From NCBI GenBank assembly GCA_019637315.1, contig JAHBVU010000016.1, forward strand, positions 1 through 64,000: a stretch of DNA of 64,000 bases, in the 5' to 3' direction. Made by a program: the position numbers and the translations under genes. Source of the DNA: Gemmatimonadales bacterium (lineage in GTDB: Bacteria; Gemmatimonadota; Gemmatimonadetes; Gemmatimonadales; GWC2-71-9). A model generated the notes under the pieces. It was not told the DNA's origin, ran no database searches, and worked only from the letters and a program-made list of their open reading frames with translations. Shown one piece after another: positions 50,412 through 59,671 of the stretch. Positions within the stretch are counted from its first letter, which is position 1. Each line of letters starts with the position of its first letter.

Positions 50412-51596
50412 CTACGCGGATGACAGAATCAGCGTACGCTGCACGTCCTCGGGTGTTACGACGGCCCCGTCGGCGCCCCAGTACATGTTCACCTCGCTTC
50501 GGACGCCAAAGCGACCGGTCAGGTACACGCCCGGCTCGACCGAGAAGCCGACCCCCGGAACCAGGATCCGGTCGTCGTGCGTTTCGTAGTCGTCGCAATG
50601 CGGCCCGGAGCCGTGCAGATCGCGATCGATCGCGTGGCCGGTCCGGTGCACGAAATACCCGCCGTACCCGGCCGATTCGATGACCCCGCGCGCCGCCCGA
50701 TCGATCTCGAATCCCTTGAGGGGACGTTTCTCCCCGACGGCCTGCCACACAGCGGCGATTGCGGCATCACGCGCATCTCGCACCGTGGTCCAGACCGCGA
50801 GCACATCGTCAGGAGGAACCGGACCACTGAAACCCATCCAGGTCTGATCGGCAAAGACAGTCTCGAGCGTCCGACCGGCAAAGAGATCAATCAGGACGAC
50901 CTCGTTGGGTTCGAGGGCCCGGTCCCGACCCGCAACCGGCTCGTAGTGCGGATTGGCGGAGTTTGGTCCAAAGCCGATGATCGGCAGGTGGCCGGGATCG
51001 ACCCGCAAGCCGTGCCCCTCGAGGAGCGCAACCACCCGCGCCTGAACCGCCGACTCGGTGATTCCCGTCCCAGCCGCCGCGATCGTCTCGGCCATCACGC
51101 GTTTGGCCACCTGCGCCAGAATCTCGGCGGCAAAGCGGTGATCTTCCGTTTCTTCGGCGCTCCACCGCGCGGTGAACTGGGTTACCAGGGGGGCGCTCGA
51201 CACGACCCGCCCACCCGCCGCTTCGATCAGTTGTACCACACCGAGCGGCACCCGATCGAGGTAGGGAACCGCGTCGCGCATCGACACCTCCATCGCCACG
51301 GTTCGACCGCGCACCACCCGGTCGATGGCCGCATCGAGCTCTTCCCAGCGAGCATAGGCGATGACTTCGCCGGGGAAGCCTTCGACCGCGTGGAGTTCGA
51401 TCTTGTGCGCTATGGCAACCGGAGCGCCCTCACGGGGGAGATAGACAAAGATCCGCCGGGTCCCAGGTTTGATGCGCAGCATACGGAGCGCAATCGGATT
51501 GAGCCCCTTGAAGTCGAAGAGCAGCCACCCGTCCGCACCTGCCGTTTCGAGCCCGACCCGCAGGGCGTCCCGATCGAGGCTGGCAAGATGATGCAT
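50412..51596 (-). CDS. M24-family metallopeptidase, Xaa-Pro aminopeptidase-like
   Basis: 394 residues. The creatinase-like N-terminal domain covers about 1-150 and the pita-bread domain 155-394. The five metal ligands can be followed: Asp in VVLIDLFAG, Asp in VFADQTW, His in HRTGHAIDRDLHG, Glu in GFSVEPGVYL and Glu in RSEVNMYW. The sequence after the last ligand is short. These enzymes remove N-terminal residues preceding proline; here no signal peptide is present, so it acts in the cytosol. It is co-directional with the GWxTD gene and with the small gene upstream, suggesting a three-gene operon. Confidence 0.92.
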   Translation of the reverse strand: MHHLASLDRDALRVGLETAGADGWLLFDFKGLNPIALRMLRIKPGTRRIFVYLPREGAPVAIAHKIELHAVEGFPGEVIAYARWEELDAAIDRVVRGRTVAMEVSMRDAVPYLDRVPLGVVQLIEAAGGRVVSSAPLVTQFTARWSAEETEDHRFAAEILAQVAKRVMAETIAAAGTGITESAVQARVVALLEGHGLRVDPGHLPIIGFGPNSANPHYEPVAGRDRALEPNEVVLIDLFAGRTLETVFADQTWMGFSGPVPPDDVLAVWTTVRDARDAAIAAVWQAVGEKRPLKGFEIDRAARGVIESAGYGGYFVHRTGHAIDRDLHGSGPHCDDYETHDDRILVPGVGFSVEPGVYLTGRFGVRSEVNMYWGADGAVVTPEDVQRTLILSSA

Positions 51597-51608
51597 CGCG
51601 TCGTCCTT

Positions 51609-52241
51609 TCACCACGGTCCGTCAGTATCGGCGACCGTCCAGCGACATTCCAGCGCACCGCTTCCTTCGCACTCAGGATGGTGCAGCGCTCCCTCGAAAC
51701 CGCTGCTGAGCCGCAACAGTTCCATGGCAAGCGACCGATAGAACTCACACCCCGAGCCGGCAAACCCGGCCCGCACCGCCAGGCTGCGGTCGACGCGCAT
51801 GATCAGCGCCCCGCCGTCGGGGGCGAGCCGCACGCCGAAGACCTGCTCGAGGGTGCGGGCCGCCCGGCGCCGGCCGGCCCGCCGCTTCGACGCCCCCGGA
51901 AGCACCGCATTCAACATTCCCGGGCGAGCGACCCGAAGCCGCGCCGCATGGCGAGCCGCGCGACGGCCGGCATCGGCGTAGACCAGGTCCGCGTCGGAGC
52001 GCCGGCCGGCGAGACGAAACACCTGGACCCCCTCGGCGTCCGAAATCAGGGTACCGTGCTCGAGCGCGTCCCGGTATCGCTCGATCTGGGCAGCGACGGT
52101 AGGGCTCAGTCCCAGCCGCTTGGCAAAGGCCTCCTCGGACAGTTCAGCGGGCAGGCCGTCGTTGGGTGGCGTGTCGAGGTTCCGGATCGCTTCGAGAAGC
52201 GATAGCGGAACGATCGCGTGGACGGTCGTGGGAACACTCAC
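51609..52241 (-). CDS. Uncharacterised protein, possible V4R-like C-terminal region
   Basis: 210 residues from a GTG at 52241 (MSVPTTVHAIVPLSLLEAIR). The middle is very basic and Arg-rich (GRRAARHAARLRVARPGMLNAVLPGASKRRAGRRRAARTLE). The C-terminal part GSGCEFYRSLAMELLRLSSGFEG followed by HHPECEGSGALECRWTV recalls the V4R fold, which ends in a similar Cys pair. That resemblance is weak. It starts 55 bases from the divergent DUF92 gene and ends 12 bases before the M24 gene. I do not assign a function. Confidence 0.6.
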   Translation of the reverse strand: MSVPTTVHAIVPLSLLEAIRNLDTPPNDGLPAELSEEAFAKRLGLSPTVAAQIERYRDALEHGTLISDAEGVQVFRLAGRRSDADLVYADAGRRAARHAARLRVARPGMLNAVLPGASKRRAGRRRAARTLEQVFGVRLAPDGGALIMRVDRSLAVRAGFAGSGCEFYRSLAMELLRLSSGFEGALHHPECEGSGALECRWTVADTDGPW

Positions 52242-52295
52242 GGGACTGTAGCGTGGAGCATGCTGGCCGAAGAAAATAATCGTTTACTTTCCCCA

Positions 52296-53075
52296 ATGCC
52301 CGTCTTCATTGCCATCGGCGTGTCCGCCGCCGCGGCCCTGCTTGCCTTCCTGCTCCGGTCCCTGAGCCCGACCGGCGCCATCGCAGCCACTGCCATCGGC
52401 TCGGCGATCCTCTGGGCCACCGGCTGGCTCGGCGCCGCCGTGCTGGGGACCTATTTCGTCGCGGCATCGGTCGCCTCGCGCCTCTCGGTCCAGGCCCGAG
52501 GCGATGCGGAGGAAGCGAAGAGCGAGACCCGCAATCACCGCCAGGTACTGGCCAACGGCGGCTTTGCAGCGCTGGGAGCACTGGCCGAGCCAGCCGTGCC
52601 CGGGCTGGGCCTCTGGTTGCTGACGGTCGGTCTGGCCGCCGCGTGCGGCGATACCTGGGCCACCGCCCTGGGCAGCCTGAGCCCCCGCACACCCCGAGAT
52701 CTGCTGACACGGCAGCCCGTGGTCCGAGGCACCAGCGGCGGCGTGACCGGCCTCGGAATTTCCGCAGGGATCCTGGGTGCCGGTCTGATCGGGCTGGTGG
52801 GCACGAGCGTCACCGGACGAGGCAGCCTGATGCTCGTCGCCGCCGGAATCGGAACGACCGCCATGCTGCTTGACTCAGCGCTGGGGTCGCGCCTGCAGGT
52901 GCGTTACCACTGCGCCAGGTGCGACCAAGCGACCGAACGGTCGCCGCACGGCTGCGGCACGATGCCAACCCCGGTGCGCGGCATCCGCTGGCTCGACAAC
53001 GACGGCGTCAATGCCGCCGTCACCGCCCTTGCGGTGGCGAGCGGCGCCCTGCTCTGGCCGCTCGTCGGCGGCTGA
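52296..53075 (+). CDS. DUF92 membrane protein
   Basis: 259 residues from the ATG at 52296, chosen over the ATG at 52260 because the A/T-rich stretch 52268-52290 (AAAATAATCGTTTACTTT) looks like promoter or leader and the family begins with the hydrophobic segment MPVFIAIGVSAAAALLAFLLRSL. Six or seven TM helices are visible. Conserved DUF92 elements are SPTGAIAATAIGSAILWATGWLGA, VGLAAACGDTWATALGSLS and TSGGVTGLGISAG. A loop has paired cysteines (YHCARCDQATERSPHGCG). DUF92 proteins are related to phytyl-phosphate kinases of the VTE6 type and to polyprenol-phosphate metabolism; the bacterial role is unclear. Confidence 0.85.
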   Translation: MPVFIAIGVSAAAALLAFLLRSLSPTGAIAATAIGSAILWATGWLGAAVLGTYFVAASVASRLSVQARGDAEEAKSETRNHRQVLANGGFAALGALAEPAVPGLGLWLLTVGLAAACGDTWATALGSLSPRTPRDLLTRQPVVRGTSGGVTGLGISAGILGAGLIGLVGTSVTGRGSLMLVAAGIGTTAMLLDSALGSRLQVRYHCARCDQATERSPHGCGTMPTPVRGIRWLDNDGVNAAVTALAVASGALLWPLVGG

Positions 53076-53172
53076 CGTCGCCGGCTACCGCGGGCCTGGC
53101 ACGCGCCCTGCTCGTCAATCAACGCTTTCCCGCGCCACCGGGCCCGGGACCGTTTGCGACCGGAGGCACCCC

Positions 53173-53655
53173 ATGTCCGATGTCGATTCCGCCCACTTTC
53201 GCGCCCTCTGCGGTCGCTTTGCCACCGGCGTCGTCGTTGTCACGGCCATCGACCCGACCGGCCGGCCCATCGGAATGACCGCCAACAGTTTTGCGTCGGT
53301 GTCACTCGACCCGCCCCTGATCAGCCTCAATGTGGAGCATCGCGCCGAGTTCCACGCCACCATTGCAGTGACCGATCGGTTCACGGTCAACGTGCTGAGC
53401 CACGAGCAGGAAGCCCTGTCACGGCGATTTGCCGGAACGCCAGCTCCGGACCGGCTCGACGGGGTCGGTTACCGGACGACCGATGATGGCCGGATTGCGC
53501 TCGATGGTACGATTGCCACGATCGAATGCGAGATCTTCGACCGCTACGCCGTTGGCGATCACACCATCGTGATCGGTCGGGTGGTCGGCGGCACGGCTCG
53601 TGACGGCCGACCACTGCTGTACTTCCGAGGAGGCTACCGGGCACTAGCGGGATAG
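53173..53655 (+). CDS. Flavin reductase-like FMN-binding protein
   Basis: 160 residues from the ATG at 53173, with CGGAGG nine bases upstream. The split-barrel flavin reductase fold is clear: FRALCGRFATGVVVVTAIDPTGRPIGMTANSFASVSLDPPLISL is the N-terminal FMN-binding region, and the C-terminal part has GDHTIVIGRVVGG and RPLLYFRGGYRALAG. Enzymes of this type supply reduced flavin to oxygenases using NAD(P)H. No oxygenase gene is adjacent, so the partner is unknown. It is convergent with ccmD across 33 bases. Confidence 0.9.
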   Translation: MSDVDSAHFRALCGRFATGVVVVTAIDPTGRPIGMTANSFASVSLDPPLISLNVEHRAEFHATIAVTDRFTVNVLSHEQEALSRRFAGTPAPDRLDGVGYRTTDDGRIALDGTIATIECEIFDRYAVGDHTIVIGRVVGGTARDGRPLLYFRGGYRALAG

Positions 53656-53688
53656 GACCGAGCGGCCGACGCTGCTCGGCAAGCGAGG

Positions 53689-53811
53689 TCAGTCGTCGCT
53701 TTCGCTGCGTCGACCGCTGCGGATCAGCGCCACAGCGTACCCCAGCACGATCACGGCCGTGACAACATAGGCCGCCACCATGTAGGAGGCGTTGTCGGGA
53801 GGTCCGCTCAT
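53689..53811 (-). CDS. ccmD: Heme exporter small subunit CcmD
   Basis: 40 residues, too short for most gene callers: MSGPPDNASYMVAAYVVTAV then IVLGYAVALIRSGRRSESDD. One TM helix flanked by an N-terminal tyrosine-containing stretch (ASYMVAAYVV) and a basic cytosolic tail is the CcmD pattern. The ATG overlaps the ccmC stop as ATGA. CcmD stabilises the CcmABC complex and helps release holo-CcmE. The identification rests on position and topology. Confidence 0.85.
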   Translation of the reverse strand: MSGPPDNASYMVAAYVVTAVIVLGYAVALIRSGRRSESDD

Positions 53812-54491
53812 GATGACCTCGCAATCCGGCGTCGGCCGAGTGCATATCGCAGGGTGACCAGTCCGATATACAGGAACGTGAATACGGCGATCGAGAACAG
53901 CAGAGTGCGCAGCATCTCGGGCGGCATATCGGGTCGGCTCGGCTTGAGCAGCACCGGCTGCGGATGGATGGTCCGAAACAGGTAGACGCTCAGGTGAACG
54001 AACGGGACCATGGCAAGCGCCATGATTCCGACCACGGCGCTGTAGCGGGCCCGCTCGTCTGGATCGTCGATCGCATTGCGCAAGGCACGATAACCCACGA
54101 ACAGCAGGACCAGGAGCAGGGTCAGCGTGAGCCGCGGCTCCCACTGCCACCAGGCGCCCCAGATCGGCTTGGCCCAGAGCGGCCCGGTCGTCAGCATCAC
54201 CGCCCCAAAAACCAGACCGACCTCGGAGGTGGCCTCGGCAAAGGTGTCGAGCCGCCGATCGCGCAGGAAGAGGTAGGCCGCACTGGCCAGGCCCGCCAGC
54301 ATGAACGCGGAGAGCGTCATGTAGGCAACCGGGGCATGGAGATAGAGGATCTTATGGGCCTGCCCCTGCCATCGCTCGAGCGGGGTAAACCCGATGGCCT
54401 GCACGTAGACGAGGGCCAGCAACAGCAACCCGATGACAGTAAGGACGGTACCCCGACGGATCAGGGGATCTTGCGCAGCGGGAATCGTCAT
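53808..54491 (-). CDS. ccmC: Heme handling protein CcmC
   Basis: 227 residues from the ATG at 54491, overlapping the ccmB stop as ATGA; the frame continues upstream into ccmB but that is not used. Six TM helices are present. The tryptophan-rich heme-binding WWD-type motif is WGAWWQWEPRLT, with flanking conserved histidines in ILYLHAPVAYM and MVPFVHLSVYLFRTIHPQP. CcmC loads heme onto CcmE in cytochrome c maturation system I. Coupled to ccmB upstream and ccmD downstream. Confidence 0.95.
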   Translation of the reverse strand: MTIPAAQDPLIRRGTVLTVIGLLLLALVYVQAIGFTPLERWQGQAHKILYLHAPVAYMTLSAFMLAGLASAAYLFLRDRRLDTFAEATSEVGLVFGAVMLTTGPLWAKPIWGAWWQWEPRLTLTLLLVLLFVGYRALRNAIDDPDERARYSAVVGIMALAMVPFVHLSVYLFRTIHPQPVLLKPSRPDMPPEMLRTLLFSIAVFTFLYIGLVTLRYALGRRRIARSS

Positions 54492-55165
54492 TCGTCCATC
54501 GTTGCCGGGAAGAGCAGAAAGCCGAGAGTGATGAACACCACGTCGTAGAGCGCCAGAAACCGGAACCAGCCCGCAATTTCGCCCGGAGGACGCCCCGCGA
54601 GCAACCGCGTCGTCGCCTGAACGCCGACCAGCACCGGTGGCACCAGAAACCCGAGCAGCAGCACCGGGAGCATCAATTCGGCAAACCGCGTCCGGACCGT
54701 CATGGCAGCGAGCACGGTACCGATCGCCACGTAACCTGCGGCAGCCAGCGCCAGCGCGAGCGCAACCCAACCGAGTGCTGGCGTCAGATCGATGTTGAAG
54801 AACAAAATGAACAGCGGGAGAATGACCGCGTTGACGACCAGCACGAACGCGAGGTTGGCCAGATACTTCCCGCCGAAGATGGCGCTCCGCCCGACCGGCG
54901 CCAACAGCAACCCGTCGATCGCGCCCCGATGTCGCTCCATTGCGAACGACCGGTTGAGCGCCACCACCCCCGCAAAGGCGGAGGTGACCCACAGGACGCT
55001 CGGCGCCAGGGTGGCCAGCGTCACCTCAGCGGGGTCGCGGGCAAAGTTGAAGATGACGAGCACCAGGGCGGCGAAAGTGACGGCTGTGGCCAGCGCGGTC
55101 TTTCCGGCCAGCTCGACCTGCACGTCTTTGCCGGCAATCACCAGCATCGCACGCCAGAAGGTCAC
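54488..55165 (-). CDS. ccmB: Heme exporter permease CcmB
   Basis: 225 residues starting MTFWRAMLVIAGKDVQVELAGKTALATAV, the typical CcmB N-terminus. Six TM helices follow, with the conserved cytosolic segment RSFAMERHRGAIDGLLLAPVGRSAIFGGKY, in which the ERHRGAIDGLL part contacts the ATPase. It is the membrane partner of CcmA. ATGA overlaps join it to ccmA and ccmC. Confidence 0.94.
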   Translation of the reverse strand: MTFWRAMLVIAGKDVQVELAGKTALATAVTFAALVLVIFNFARDPAEVTLATLAPSVLWVTSAFAGVVALNRSFAMERHRGAIDGLLLAPVGRSAIFGGKYLANLAFVLVVNAVILPLFILFFNIDLTPALGWVALALALAAAGYVAIGTVLAAMTVRTRFAELMLPVLLLGFLVPPVLVGVQATTRLLAGRPPGEIAGWFRFLALYDVVFITLGFLLFPATMDE

Positions 55166-55908
55166 GCGACCAGTTCCCCGTATGCGGTGCGGAACGCTTC
55201 GAGCGGCCTGCCCCCGTCCTCCGAGAGGCGGATTTCGCCGTCGACGACAACGTGCACGTGCGTAGCAAGCTGCCAGAGATCCGGCAGGTCGTGCGAGACC
55301 AGCAGCACCGCCGTGCCGCGGCGGCGCTCCTCCGCCAGCACCTCGACCACCCGATCGATGCTGGGCGTGTCGAGCCCGGTCATCGGCTCGTCCCAGACGA
55401 CGAGCTTCGGACGGTGGACCAGAGAACGGGCCAGGGCCACCCGCTGCATGAAGCCTCGGCTCAAGCGCCGGACCGGGGTGCGCCGCTCACTGGCTGCGCC
55501 GAAGCGCTCCAGGGCCTCGCGCGCCAAGCCGGCCGGATCAGGATGACCCGTCAGACGCGCCGCGAACCGGAGGTTGTCTTCAGCAGAGAGATCGTCGTAG
55601 AGCTGGGCCTCGTGGCCGGCAAACCCGACGCCAGCCCGAACCGACGCGACCGTCCTCGGGTCGGCCCCAGCGACGGCAACCCGGCCGGTGTGGGGCCGCA
55701 GCAGCCCGACTGCCAGCCGCGCCAGGGTGGACTTTCCCGACCCGTTGGGACCGACGAGCAGGTGAATCTCGCCACCGCTCACCGCAAGCGTGACTCGGTT
55801 GACGACCATGCGCGACCCGAAGCGCCGGGATACGTCGTCGACGGTCAGGAAGGAGGGAGATGCAGTCAGGATCAGTCCCGGAATCGGAGCCAGGCAGCGG
55901 TACCGCAC
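55162..55908 (-). CDS. ccmA: Heme exporter ATPase CcmA
   Basis: 248 residues from a GTG at 55908. Walker A is GPNGSGKST, the signature loop LSRGFMQRV and Walker B LVVWDEP with MTGLDTPS after it. The order ccmA-B-C-D with ATGA overlaps confirms the identity. The start is uncertain: a TATATT (55922-55917) predicts transcription starting only about two bases before this GTG, so either the message is nearly leaderless, or the main promoter lies within or before the STAS gene 26 bases upstream. The first 18 residues are not conserved. Confidence 0.92.
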   Translation of the reverse strand: MRYRCLAPIPGLILTASPSFLTVDDVSRRFGSRMVVNRVTLAVSGGEIHLLVGPNGSGKSTLARLAVGLLRPHTGRVAVAGADPRTVASVRAGVGFAGHEAQLYDDLSAEDNLRFAARLTGHPDPAGLAREALERFGAASERRTPVRRLSRGFMQRVALARSLVHRPKLVVWDEPMTGLDTPSIDRVVEVLAEERRRGTAVLLVSHDLPDLWQLATHVHVVVDGEIRLSEDGGRPLEAFRTAYGELVA

Positions 55909-55934
55909 ACCCCGAAAATATAGGCTGGATCCCG

Positions 55935-56243
55935 CTATTTGGCTTCGATTTCGAACAGATCGTCGAGCTTGGTGAGAACGAGGAGAAAGCGGAACTCATC
56001 ACGAAGATTGCGCAGGACCACCCGCTGCTCCCGCTCAGCAGCCTTTCGCTGGACCAGCATCAGGGCGCCCAACCCCGCGGAGTCGATCCGCTTGGTCTCG
56101 GCAAAGTCGATCATCAGGGCGCCACCATTGGTCGTCATTTCACCAAGCAGCGCAATCGCCGCGTCGCGGAAAACACTGCGGACTTCGAGTCCGAAGATTT
56201 CCGGAGCTTTGATAACACGCGCGTTGGTTTCCGTCGTGGGCAT
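55935..56243 (-). CDS. STAS-domain anti-sigma factor antagonist-like protein
   Basis: 102 residues from the ATG at 56243, preceded by AAGGA. This is a single STAS domain: ARVIKAPEIFGLEVRSVFRD, LMIDFAETKRIDSAGLGALM, where the Ser of RIDSAGLG is the usual phosphorylation site, and a C-terminal helix LVLTKLDDLFEIEAK. Such proteins control sigma factors or phosphatases through partner switching. The partner kinase and phosphatase are not in the window. It sits 26 bases upstream of ccmA on the same strand and may be part of that operon. Confidence 0.88.
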   Translation of the reverse strand: MPTTETNARVIKAPEIFGLEVRSVFRDAAIALLGEMTTNGGALMIDFAETKRIDSAGLGALMLVQRKAAEREQRVVLRNLRDEFRFLLVLTKLDDLFEIEAK

Positions 56244-56616
56244 GCAGTCCTTCAATGTGTTATGGCCGAGATCACGTCTGGCCCTGCCACTGTTGTCGCC
56301 AGTCCGGTGCCATGCGACCGCCGCCAGTAACCCAACCCGAATCAACGAGTTATCTCACACCCAGTCGGCCTGATCGCATCGATGCCACACTGCAGTCCGC
56401 TCGGACTCTCTTGGATTGCAACGTGAAGGCTGTCTCGCAACTCCCTGCGGGACTGCAGCTTGGCTCGGGCGACCATGACACGCCGCTGCACTCGGCGAGC
56501 AAGAACGTGCACCTCGGAGCGCTCCGACCCGGCCAAGCCTGGCAACGGACCAGCCCCGGGTTATGTTGGAGAAGCCGGCAGACCCGCCGTTACGCTCACC
56601 TCTTCCGCGATCTCCG
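56244..56616. other. 373-base intergenic region between STAS and acs genes
   Basis: The divergent STAS and acs promoters must lie here, but I find no convincing -35/-10 pair, repeat or hairpin. An ATG at 56563 in frame with acs would add 18 non-conserved residues; neither start has a clear ribosome-binding site. Confidence 0.5.
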
Positions 56617-58572
<1,956 letters not shown>

Positions 58573-58586
58573 CTCGGAGAGTCGCC

Positions 58587-59150
58587 ATGCGTGAAGTTGC
58601 CATACTGGCCGGTGGATGCTTCTGGTGCCTGGAGGCCGTGTTCCAGGAACTGGCGGGCGTTGATCGGGTCGTATCGGGATACATCGGGGGAAAGGTCCGC
58701 AATCCGAGTTACGACCGCGTTTCGGTCGGCACCACCGGGCATGCGGAAGCAGTCGAGGTCACCTTCGACCCGGCCGTGATCAGCTATCGCGATCTGCTCG
58801 AACTCTTCTTTGCCTTCCACGATCCGACCACCCTGAATCGCCAGGGGGCCGACCGTGGCACCCAGTACCGCTCGGCAGTCTTTCCGACATCCGACGAGCA
58901 GCGCGCCACCGCGGAAGAGGTGATTGCGGACCTGACCGCGCGAGGCATATTCGGCGATCCGATCGTCACCACGGTCGAACCGACCGCGACATTCTACCCC
59001 GCCGAGGCGTATCACCAGGACTACTACCGGCGGCACCAGAGCCAGCCGTACTGCGTCTTTTCCATCGAACCCAAGGTGGCCAAGCTGCGGTCACAGTACG
59101 CCGAGCGGCTCAAGCCGAATGCATTCGGTTCCCCACAGGAATACCGGTAG
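58587..59150 (+). CDS. msrA: Peptide-methionine (S)-S-oxide reductase MsrA
   Basis: 187 residues. The catalytic motif [11 protein letters not shown] (Cys11) is followed by [39 protein letters not shown] and [22 protein letters not shown], all diagnostic. It repairs oxidised methionine (S form) in proteins. No separate signal peptide, so it acts in the cytosol. A second Cys is near the C-terminus in [10 protein letters not shown] and could be a recycling cysteine. Follows acs by 14 bases. Confidence 0.96.
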   Translation: MREVAILAGGCFWCLEAVFQELAGVDRVVSGYIGGKVRNPSYDRVSVGTTGHAEAVEVTFDPAVISYRDLLELFFAFHDPTTLNRQGADRGTQYRSAVFPTSDEQRATAEEVIADLTARGIFGDPIVTTVEPTATFYPAEAYHQDYYRRHQSQPYCVFSIEPKVAKLRSQYAERLKPNAFGSPQEYR

Positions 59151-59236
59151 CGACGGCAACAACTGTACTGCCGGGCCTGCGTGCTGCGGCTCCCGCCTAT
59201 CCGCCAACCCGGGGGAGCCACGCGAGGGAACGACCG

Positions 59237-59650
59237 CTAGGGTAGGACCTCCCATGAACCGCCTGACGGAGGTTCGAGGTACTGCACCCGCGGGTTCGCG
59301 AGAATCGCGCCCACTTGGCTGCTCGAAATCGTCGCGAGTACGGCTGGGATCCTTACAAACTCATAGGTGAACGTCAGGCCCAAGGCCCGGAGGTCCGCCT
59401 TGGCCTGAGCCACGTTGGCCGGAGTCGTCAGGACCTGTCCCAACTCTGAGACACCTCGTTCCTCGCCCGGATTCTTGAAGCCGATCGCAACGCGCCCTCC
59501 TGCGCGGTCTACGGCCGCCTCGAGATCCGAGACGACCCACTCCTGCGGCCGCCCGTACTCCGCGAGCATCGCGACCTCTTGATCCTGAATGCTGTCACCG
59601 GTGGCGCAGGCCGTGATCAGGACCATTGCTGTAGCGAGAAACACTCTCAT
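59237..59650 (-). CDS. Stand-alone I9-type propeptide-like lipoprotein
   Basis: 137 residues from the ATG at 59650 with GGGAGG seven bases upstream. The lipobox is VLITAC (Cys15). The mature part (GGRVAIGFKNPGEERGVSEL, LRALGLTFTYEFVRIPAVLA, NPRVQYLEPPSGGSWE) closely follows the propeptide of the protease encoded just upstream; about 40% of positions are identical over 85 residues. It ends where the catalytic domain would begin, so no protease domain is present. Propeptides of this I9 type fold and inhibit subtilases. A lipid-anchored inhibitor or folding helper for the neighbour is likely; a remnant of a second protease is the alternative. Confidence 0.75.
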   Translation of the reverse strand: MRVFLATAMVLITACATGDSIQDQEVAMLAEYGRPQEWVVSDLEAAVDRAGGRVAIGFKNPGEERGVSELGQVLTTPANVAQAKADLRALGLTFTYEFVRIPAVLATISSSQVGAILANPRVQYLEPPSGGSWEVLP

Positions 59651-59671
59651 CTCGTCCTCCCTTGTCGCGCG

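Noticed and set aside
59237-59650. Propeptide-like gene as a frameshifted part of the neighbouring protease
   Set aside because: It has its own ribosome-binding site, lipobox and stop, and the protease has its own complete propeptide, so it is a separate gene.
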